Below are positions 1 through 4,834 of a stretch of 11,287 nucleotides of DNA, in pieces. The position numbers and the translations under genes are program-made. The notes below the pieces were generated by a model, which was not told the origin of the DNA, searched no databases, and was given only the letters and a program-made list of their open reading frames with translations. Source of the DNA: an uncultured Litorilinea sp. (GTDB lineage Bacteria > Chloroflexota > Anaerolineae > Caldilineales > Caldilineaceae); NCBI GenBank assembly GCA_937922105.1, contig CAKZVN010000108.1, positions 1-11,287 of the forward strand. Direction: 5' to 3'. The number at the start of each line of letters is the position of its first letter. Position 1 is the stretch's first letter.

Positions 1-649
1 CATCGAAGACCGCCAGGTAGGAGGTGTCCACCCCTTCGCTGATCCAGAGCGAACCGTAGTTGGGGTCTACCTGGCTACGGATGGCGCGCCAGCTCTCCAG
101 GCCGAAGCGTGCCGGTCGCCAAAAAAAGATGACCGGGCGTCCGTCGGCGCGCAAATAGGCCGGGTGGTTGGCATGGGTGGACAAAAGGTGTTGCAACGCC
201 GCTGTGACGTCACCGGTGCTGCCGAAAAACGGGGACGTCGTCTCGAAGAGCACGCCGATTTTGTAGCCGCGCGCCTGGGCCTCGTCCAGCATGGCGCTCA
301 GGTTGGTCTCGGTCTGGTTGGGACCGCCGCCCGGCCCATACCACGCCAGCAACAGCGCGTCAATGCCGGCGCGGCGGGCCTGGTCGATGTGGCGTCCCAT
401 GACGCCACGGTCCCGGCTGACATACGGCTCGGCAGGCAAATCGCTGAGTTTGTCGTAAGTCCAAGTATTTTCGTCGAACCAGGCATAGTAAAACGCCAGC
501 ACCAGCGGGTCGCTTGCGCTTTGGGCACGCGCCGGTGCTGCCAACGCCAGCCAAGCGACCAGCGAGACCAGGGCTGTGGCAACGGACGCATGAAGCGCCG
601 GCCCGTGCGAGAATACATTGGTTGGACGAGACCTACAGTAACGGTTCAT
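1..649 (-). CDS. Secreted GH99-like glycoside hydrolase (endo-alpha-mannosidase fold), C-terminus cut by window edge
   Basis: The frame is open from an ATG at 649 to the left edge: 216 codons, C-terminus missing. Residues 1-43 form a signal peptide: basic start, hydrophobic stretch (TALVSLVAWLALAAPARA), likely cleavage after ARA before QS. The mature part resembles the N-terminal half of glycoside hydrolase family 99 (endo-alpha-1,2-mannosidase/mannanase, MANEA-like). Matching elements are YYAWFDE at 54-60, PYVSRD at 75-80, a His in RHID at 86-89, AWYGPG at 102-107, TNLSAMLDEA at 115-124, KIGVLFE at 130-136 and HPAYLR at 162-167. The family's catalytic acid/base pair lies further on, outside the window, so activity cannot be judged. 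It probably acts outside the cell on alpha-mannosyl or related glycans. It lies 80 bp downstream of the Nudix gene and may be read with it. I see no clear Shine-Dalgarno. A related GH71-like or uncharacterised subfamily is the main alternative. Confidence 0.72.
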   Translation of the reverse strand, partial: MNRYCRSRPTNVFSHGPALHASVATALVSLVAWLALAAPARAQSASDPLVLAFYYAWFDENTWTYDKLSDLPAEPYVSRDRGVMGRHIDQARRAGIDALLLAWYGPGGGPNQTETNLSAMLDEAQARGYKIGVLFETTSPFFGSTGDVTAALQHLLSTHANHPAYLRADGRPVIFFWRPARFGLESWRAIRSQVDPNYGSLWISEGVDTSYLAVFD

Positions 650-659
650 GACGACGCGG

Positions 660-688
660 ATCGTACCATGTGCCGCGGGCGCGGCCAA
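660..688 (-). promoter_or_regulatory. Possible weak promoter for the GH99-like gene
   Basis: On the minus strand, TTGGCC (688-683) and TACGAT (665-660) are separated by exactly 17 bp, each matching four of six consensus bases. The -10 ends 10 nt before the ATG, which would give an almost leaderless mRNA and fits the lack of a Shine-Dalgarno there. In GC-rich DNA such a match can occur by chance. Confidence 0.22.
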
Positions 689-729
689 ATCGGGCAGCGA
701 AGGAAGGCTCGCCGTGCGAACCGGCGCGA

Positions 730-1419
730 TCAGCCTGGGACGCGAGGCACGGTCGCTAAGCGACTCAACGTGGGCAAGGCCAATAGCTCGCCCAGGATCA
801 TGGCGGTTGCGCCCCAGATGGTTTGATTCTGCACGCCGAAGATGGGCACAGCCGCGCGGCGATCGGCCAGTTGCCATATCTCTTCGCGACGTGTCGCCGG
901 GTCGAGAAACTCGGCCAAACGGGCTTCGATCAGAAGCGCCACTTCATGGGGATCAGGGCGAAAGAGAGGGCGCGTCGGGGTCCAGCCCACCACGGGCAAG
1001 ACCAGCCGATTGCTGCGCTGGATGTAAAGGGGGCTGAGCGCGCCGAGGATGCGGACAATCTCCGGCGCGACGCCGATCTCTTCGTGCGCCTCGCGCAGCG
1101 AGGTGTGAATCAGGTCGGCGTCTTGTGCCTCCTGCCCACCGCCGGGCAGCCCCACCTGCCCGCTGTGAACGCCGTCATATGTGGGGCGCAGGATCAGCGG
1201 GAAGTAAATCTCACCGGCGTGGGGATAGAAAAGCAACAGTACGCCGCTGCGGCGGGCGTCAGGGCCGGGTTGGTCGCCGGGGAGCGCCCCCGCTTGCGGG
1301 CGCGGGGCCATGCTGAACTGGGCGCGCGGTCCCGGTAGGGGCGCGCGCAGATCGTGCGCCAGCGCAGCGATGAATGCGTGGAAGAACTGGTCGGTCGGGT
1401 CAGTAAGGTCAGGGCACAT
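730..1419 (-). CDS. Nudix hydrolase, CoA pyrophosphatase type
   Basis: This 229-residue protein probably cleaves coenzyme A or acyl-CoA into phosphopantetheine and 3',5'-ADP in the cytoplasm, limiting or repairing the CoA pool. The Nudix box runs from about G93 to V117 and ends in R109-E110-A-H-E113-E114-I-G-V; E110, E113 and E114 are the expected metal ligands. Just before it, residues 77-94 (LRPTYDGVHSGQVGLPGG) match the extra signature of the CoA-specific subgroup (NudL, NUDT7, NUDT8, PCD1). The usual first Glu of the box is Ala101 next to Asp100; I recall NudL-type members also lacking that Glu. About 45 N-terminal residues before the domain are rich in Pro and Ala and may be disordered. 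It starts 29 nt after rlmI on the same strand, with no clear Shine-Dalgarno. The Nudix assignment is firm; the CoA substrate is inferred from the signature. Confidence 0.85.
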   Translation of the reverse strand: MCPDLTDPTDQFFHAFIAALAHDLRAPLPGPRAQFSMAPRPQAGALPGDQPGPDARRSGVLLLFYPHAGEIYFPLILRPTYDGVHSGQVGLPGGGQEAQDADLIHTSLREAHEEIGVAPEIVRILGALSPLYIQRSNRLVLPVVGWTPTRPLFRPDPHEVALLIEARLAEFLDPATRREEIWQLADRRAAVPIFGVQNQTIWGATAMILGELLALPTLSRLATVPRVPG

Positions 1420-1448
1420 AATGGCGGATACGTCCGGTTCGGTTCGCT

Positions 1449-2666
1449 TTAATCCACAACGCGGCAGAGCAAGCCTTTGAGGTAGGCGCCCTCGGGAAAG
1501 GTGACAGCAACTGGGTGGTCAGGAGCTTGGTGGAGCCACTCCAAAATTTGGAGATCGCGGCCCGCGTCTATCGCCGCGGCGAAGACCACCTTCTGAAAGA
1601 GATCGGCATCCACCAGCCCGCTGCAACTAAAAGTCGCTAAGATACCGCCCGGTTTGAGCAGGTGGAGGCCCAGCAGATTGATGTCCTTGTAGCCGCGCAG
1701 CGCGCGTTCCACATGTTGGCGGCTTTGCGCGAACTTGGGCGGGTCCAGGATGACCACATCGAACAGCCCGCCGGGCGGCCCCTGGTCACGCCAATCGCGC
1801 AGGATGCGGAAGATGTCGCCTGCGATGCTGTCGGCGACGTGGTCGGGATCGAAGCCGTTGCGCCGCAAATTTTCTTCGCCCAACTCCAGCGCGGCAACGC
1901 TCTCGTCAACATTGATCACATGTGCCGCGCCGGCAGCCAGCGCATGGACCGCAAAAGCCCCGGTATAGCTAAAGCCGTTGAGCACGCGCGCGCCCCGGCA
2001 ATAAGCCGCGACGCGACGGCGATTGTCGCGCTGGTCCATATAAAAGCCGGTCTTTTGCCCGCTCGCCAAGTCCACCACGAAGTGCAGCCTGCCCTCGCGC
2101 AAGACGATCTCGGCGGGGGGCGGCTCGCCTGCCAATAGTCCGTGGGCGTGCTCCAAGCCCTCCAGCCGTCGCGCCGCCAAGTCGCTACGCTCCAGCGCAG
2201 TACGACAGCCGGTAATCTCCAGCAGCAGGCGGGCCAACTCCGCTTTGCAGCGGTCAATCCCCAGCGTGCCGGCTTGCAGGACGAGCACCTCGCCGTAGCG
2301 GTCCACAATCAAGCCGGGCAGATAGTCGTTTTCGCCGTGGACCAAGCGGCAGGCGTCGGTCTCTGCGCGCGCCAAAAGCGGTTCCCGCTGCGCCACCGCC
2401 GCGCGCAACCGGCGCGCCCAAAAGGCCTGGTCAATGGTCTCATCCGCCTGCCAAGTCAACAACCGCACCTGAATCTGGCTGGCCCGGTTCAGATAACCGC
2501 GCGCCAGCCAATGACCTGCGCTGTCGGTGACCTCGACGATCGCGCCATCCTCCAACTCGGTGGGGATGCGCTGGATTGCGCCGCTGAAGACCCAGGGATG
2601 GCGTTGGATGACCGGCTTCTCGCGGCCCGGCTTCAGCACAATGGGCGGTAAACTAGCGTGAGGCAT
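1449..2666 (-). CDS. rlmI: RlmI-like 23S rRNA (cytosine-C5) methyltransferase
   Basis: This 405-residue enzyme matches the RlmI (YccW) family, whose E. coli member makes m5C at 23S rRNA position 1962 using S-adenosylmethionine. Domain order is as expected. An N-terminal PUA-like RNA-binding domain covers about 8-75 (LKPGREKPVIQRHPWVFSGA at 11-30). A central domain carries ENDYLPGLIVDRYG at 112-125 and the family block QKTGFYMDQRDNR at 204-216. The Rossmann methyltransferase domain has motif I at 229-241 (LNGFSYTGAFAVH), acidic motif II around D254, motif IV DPPKFAQ at 308-314 and the catalytic block TFSCSG at 345-350 with Cys348. Length is normal. The start ATG lies 3 nt after the stop of the preceding small gene and has no clear Shine-Dalgarno, so translational coupling is likely. 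A paralogue with another rRNA target is possible. Confidence 0.92.
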   Translation of the reverse strand: MPHASLPPIVLKPGREKPVIQRHPWVFSGAIQRIPTELEDGAIVEVTDSAGHWLARGYLNRASQIQVRLLTWQADETIDQAFWARRLRAAVAQREPLLARAETDACRLVHGENDYLPGLIVDRYGEVLVLQAGTLGIDRCKAELARLLLEITGCRTALERSDLAARRLEGLEHAHGLLAGEPPPAEIVLREGRLHFVVDLASGQKTGFYMDQRDNRRRVAAYCRGARVLNGFSYTGAFAVHALAAGAAHVINVDESVAALELGEENLRRNGFDPDHVADSIAGDIFRILRDWRDQGPPGGLFDVVILDPPKFAQSRQHVERALRGYKDINLLGLHLLKPGGILATFSCSGLVDADLFQKVVFAAAIDAGRDLQILEWLHQAPDHPVAVTFPEGAYLKGLLCRVVD

Positions 2667-2669
2667 GGG

Positions 2670-2951
2670 CTATGGTTCAGGGTGCGCAGCGCCTGATTCA
2701 GTCGAAGGTGCTGCGCCGGGTGTGGACGATGGGGATGTGGCGGTAGACTCCACTTCCCAACCGTATTGATTGATGGCGATGCGGCGGTCAGGCAAGTGAA
2801 TCACCTGCGCCTGGGCGTCATACTCAAAGGCAAGCGGACCGTCGGGCGTGGTCAACCAACCGGCAACCGTGTCGGCCCCGCGGCGCGTAAAACGAACTGT
2901 ATAACCTTTGTAGATAATCCAGTGGGTCAACGGCTTGACATTGGCACGCAT
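2670..2951 (-). CDS. Hypothetical 93-residue protein between tilS and rlmI
   Basis: I do not recognise this family. Residues 1-68 look like a small beta-rich domain with aromatic positions (HWIIYKGYTVRFTRR at 10-24, GWLTTPDG at 31-38, FEYDAQAQVIHLPDRR at 42-57, YGWEVE at 63-68). Residues 69-93 are a disordered tail of Ser, Thr, Pro, Ala and Glu. There is no signal peptide or membrane segment. It is supported as a gene by a GGAGG ribosome site at 2970-2966, placed inside the last codons and stop of tilS with a 14-nt spacer, and by tight packing: 9 nt after tilS and 3 nt before rlmI. The context suggests co-expression with tRNA and rRNA modification enzymes, but no function can be assigned. Confidence 0.68.
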   Translation of the reverse strand: MRANVKPLTHWIIYKGYTVRFTRRGADTVAGWLTTPDGPLAFEYDAQAQVIHLPDRRIAINQYGWEVESTATSPSSTPGAAPSTESGAAHPEP

Positions 2952-2960
2952 GGCGATTGG

Positions 2961-4511
2961 CTAGGCCTCCGTCCCCACCGGCCGGCTCCAGACCAACCGG
3001 CGCACCTGCGCGGTGCCGGCATGGACACGGGCATGGTGCGAAATTGCCAGCCCGCATAACCAGATCACCTCTCCATCCGCCTTGCGCGCCACAACGGGCC
3101 ACATCGCGCGCAAGGCGGGCGCGATCTTGCGGTCGGTGAAGATGTCGCCCAGCGTGCGTCGCTTGCCGTGCATCCCCAGTGGCGCCAGGCGCATCCCGGC
3201 TGCGGGCGTGGTGAGCCGCAACTCCGCGGCGGCGTCGGCATCCAGATAGGCAGACCAGGGGGCGGCGCGCAGTCGGTCGCGCTCCGGTAACGTAGCAGGC
3301 GGCAGCAGAGCGCTGCTCAGTTGCCAAGATGGCGTTACCGCCAGCGTGCCTTCGACCGGGATTGCGCCATCGAAGCCGGGGGGGAGGGTGGGGTGCGCCG
3401 GGGCGCACGGCAGCGCGCCGGCTCGGTGCAGACTGAACCGAGGTCCTGCACCGTCGCCGGCAAGCAACGTCCACGCCAAGCCACCGGGCAAGGGATACGG
3501 CCCGCCCGCGCCGGGACGGCGCTGCGCGTCGTCGAGGAGGCGCGCGATGGCGTCCGCGCCGGTCGCGCGCAAGTCCGCGCCCAGGCGCGCCAGCGCCGCC
3601 CGTACGACCCCGCGACGCGTGGCGGGGTGGCTTGCCAGCACCCCCTGCCAGTCCAGGACGATGCGCTCCGGGATGTGTGCTTCGCAGGTGAGCGCGTCCA
3701 GCGCGGCAGCATCCAGACGGGCAGCGCGGTCGGCTTCGGCAGCCAGCAATTCGGCGCTACGCGCCAATGTGTGCGTTACGCCGGGGTTGAGCGTGGCGAG
3801 CAAGGGTAGCACCTGATGGCGGATCCGGTTGCGGAGCCGCGCCGGGTCGCGATTGGTGGGGTCCTCGCGCCACATCAGGCCGTGCTGCGTGGCATAAGCG
3901 ACCAACTCGGCGCGGCTGACGCCCAGGAAAGGGCGCACCAGACGCACCGGCCCGCGACCATGCTCACCTGTCTGGTCCAGATGCGCGACCCAGGGCATCC
4001 CACCCAAGCCCGACAAACCGCTCCCGGTGATCAGGTGCATGAGGACGGTTTCGGCTTGGTCGTCCTGGTGGTGGGCGACGGCAACCGTCGCCGGCAGGTC
4101 CGCATCGCCAATCGCACAGGCGATCCGTGCCAGCGCGGCGTAGCGCGCCTGCCGCGCCGCAGCCTCAACGCCCGCTGCGTCCGCCAGAAGCAGCGTACCG
4201 TCCAGCCGGTGCAGGTGAAAGGGTAAGCCGTAGGTGTGTGCCAGGGTCGCGACCCAGGTGGCATCGTCGCTTGAATCGGCGCGCAGCCCGTGGTCCACAT
4301 GGGCGACATGTAACGCCAGGCGCCACATGGGTGCAAGTTGCGCCAGCGCGTGGAGCAGGCAGACGCTGTCCAGGCCCCCACTCACCCCCACGACGACCCC
4401 ATGAGGCGCATCGGCAGGGGGCGGAAAGAGGCTGTGGCGGCTCTGCGCGGTGAGCAGCGCGTCCAGCAGAGGGACGGCGGCGGTGCGCTGGGCGGCAACG
4501 GAACTGGTCAT
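2961..4511 (-). CDS. tilS: tRNA(Ile)-lysidine synthase TilS
   Basis: TilS joins lysine to C34 of tRNA-Ile(CAU) using ATP, changing both its codon reading (AUA) and its charging. It is normally essential. The protein has 516 residues. The N-terminal PP-loop ATPase domain shows SGGLDS at 44-49, HVDHGLR at 71-77, AHHQDDQAET at 146-155 and the family block EDPTNRDPARLRNRIRH at 216-232. A helical linker and a C-terminal substrate-binding domain follow, with MRLAPLGMHGKRRTLGDIF at 440-458, KIAPALRAMWPVVA at 462-475 and WLCGLAIS at 484-491. I chose the ATG at 4511 rather than an upstream in-frame ATG at 4595: the upstream residues are not TilS-like, and an extended -10 promoter lies directly before 4511. 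This is the first gene of a minus-strand array. Confidence 0.95.
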   Translation of the reverse strand: MTSSVAAQRTAAVPLLDALLTAQSRHSLFPPPADAPHGVVVGVSGGLDSVCLLHALAQLAPMWRLALHVAHVDHGLRADSSDDATWVATLAHTYGLPFHLHRLDGTLLLADAAGVEAAARQARYAALARIACAIGDADLPATVAVAHHQDDQAETVLMHLITGSGLSGLGGMPWVAHLDQTGEHGRGPVRLVRPFLGVSRAELVAYATQHGLMWREDPTNRDPARLRNRIRHQVLPLLATLNPGVTHTLARSAELLAAEADRAARLDAAALDALTCEAHIPERIVLDWQGVLASHPATRRGVVRAALARLGADLRATGADAIARLLDDAQRRPGAGGPYPLPGGLAWTLLAGDGAGPRFSLHRAGALPCAPAHPTLPPGFDGAIPVEGTLAVTPSWQLSSALLPPATLPERDRLRAAPWSAYLDADAAAELRLTTPAAGMRLAPLGMHGKRRTLGDIFTDRKIAPALRAMWPVVARKADGEVIWLCGLAISHHARVHAGTAQVRRLVWSRPVGTEA

Positions 4512-4517
4512 AGCTCG

Positions 4518-4526
4518 AGTATACCA
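4518..4526 (-). promoter_or_regulatory. Extended -10 promoter of tilS, probably leaderless
   Basis: On the minus strand, TGGTATACT (4526-4518) is an extended -10 element (TGn plus TATACT). No good -35 is seen 16-18 bp upstream, which extended -10 promoters can do without. The -10 ends only 6 nt before the ATG at 4511, so the expected start point coincides with the first base of the start codon. No Shine-Dalgarno is present, in agreement with leaderless translation. Confidence 0.6.
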
Positions 4527-4575
4527 CAGCGCAGCCGGAACTTGGCCGCGCACCGGGTGGCGCCGTCGCGCAAGG

Positions 4576-4605
4576 TTGACAAATGTACGGCCCACCCTTT
4601 ATACT
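4576..4605 (+). promoter_or_regulatory. Strong sigma70-type promoter of the liv operon
   Basis: A perfect -35 TTGACA (4576-4581) and a -10 TATACT (4600-4605, five of six) are separated by 18 bp. This is the best promoter match I see in the window. Transcription should start near 4612, giving a leader of about 223 nt before livJ. The -35 overlaps ACAAATGT (4579-4586), a word repeated at 4633-4640, which could be a regulator site. The divergent tilS promoter lies about 50 bp away. Confidence 0.75.
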
Positions 4606-4636
4606 TTTGCCAACTTCTCCGCCAGGAGTTGTACAA

Positions 4637-4819
4637 ATGTTGCACACAAAATGGCGCGGGCCGGTTTTGTGCGTAACTGCTTGCAAAGCACCTTGCAGGC
4701 CTTTTGACTTCAGACGCGCGCAGCACAAACGAGTAGACAGAAACGTTTCGCAACCCATTCGTTGTACTTGTATGATTGGTACTTGTATCATTGTACCCAA
4801 CGTATTCGACCTGGATTGA
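4637..4819 (+). CDS. Possible 60-codon upstream ORF (leader peptide) of the liv operon
   Basis: An ATG at 4637 is preceded by AGGAG (4624-4628) with an ideal 8-nt spacer. The frame runs 60 codons to a TGA at 4817-4819, just before the livJ ribosome site. The predicted peptide is basic, with six cysteines (C12, C16, C20, C43, C45, C50) and an Ile/Val-rich end (MIGTCIIVPNV at 46-56). It passes through both leader hairpins and the tandem repeat. Against it, third codon positions are not GC-biased as in the neighbouring genes, and no known family is recognised. It may be a regulatory leader peptide coupled to livJ, or chance. Confidence 0.2.
   Translation: MLHTKWRGPVLCVTACKAPCRPFDFRRAQHKRVDRNVSQPIRCTCMIGTCIIVPNVFDLD
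4645..4671 (+). promoter_or_regulatory. Leader hairpin 1
   Basis: The arms CACAAAA (4645-4651) and TTTTGTG (4665-4671) are perfectly complementary. An inner GGC (4653-4655) pairs with GCC (4660-4662) across a GCGG loop, giving about 10 pairs with a small internal loop. No T-run follows, so it is not itself a terminator. It could be a regulator site, a protective mRNA structure, or part of an attenuator with the next hairpin. Confidence 0.45.
4679..4705 (+). terminator. Attenuator-like hairpin in the liv leader
   Basis: The arms at 4679-4686 and 4693-4700 form an 8-bp stem (one G-T wobble) with the 6-nt loop AGCACC, followed at once by CTTTT. The stem is only moderately stable and the T-run short, so termination would be partial. 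The loop's GCAC (4688-4691) is complementary to GTGC at 4669-4672, at the 3' edge of hairpin 1, which allows a short alternative pairing. Confidence 0.3.
4740..4749. promoter_or_regulatory. Perfect palindrome of LacI-family operator type
   Basis: GAAACGTTTC is a perfect 10-bp palindrome with the central CG and AAACGTTT core typical of LacI/GalR-family operators; the Cra and RbsR sites share this core. It lies about 130 bp downstream of the main predicted start, a roadblock position. It is also just upstream of a TATGAT element (4771-4776), where it would cover the -35 zone of a possible second promoter. No regulator gene is in the window. Confidence 0.4.
4764..4793. repeat. Tandem 15-bp repeat, two copies
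   Basis: GTACTTGTATGATTG (4764-4778) is followed directly by GTACTTGTATCATTG (4779-4793); they differ at one base. That difference creates complementary arms ATGAT (4773-4777) and ATCAT (4787-4791) across a 10-nt loop. Each copy also carries a -10-like element, TATGAT or TATCAT. It may be a duplicated binding site or a recent local duplication. Confidence 0.7.
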
Positions 4820-4834
4820 GCAAGGAGACCACAG

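Larger units (their letters stand above)
4612..4834 (+). promoter_or_regulatory. Long structured 5' leader of the liv operon
   Basis: This stretch between the predicted start point and livJ contains no established gene and is clearly richer in A and T than the coding DNA around it. From left to right it holds: a small CTCC/GGAG hairpin (4617-4628); the palindrome TTGTACAA (4629-4636); a hairpin at 4645-4671; a hairpin followed by TTTT (4679-4705); the palindrome GAAACGTTTC (4740-4749); a tandem 15-bp repeat (4764-4793); and the livJ ribosome site AAGGAG (4822-4827, 7 nt before the ATG). I recognise no known riboswitch or T-box. The concentration of elements suggests post-initiation control or a second, regulated promoter. 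Confidence 0.5.

Noticed and set aside
164..826. Plus-strand 220-codon frame at the left end
   Set aside because: It is the complement of the GH99-like gene and the Nudix C-terminus. The minus-strand frame has a signal peptide and family motifs.
4512..4595. N-terminal extension of TilS by 28 residues
   Set aside because: The extension has no TilS similarity, and the extended -10 promoter lies inside it, directly before the ATG at 4511.
4583..4636. Longer form of the leader ORF starting at 4583
   Set aside because: That ATG lies upstream of the predicted transcription start and has no ribosome site. Only the ATG at 4637 is plausible.
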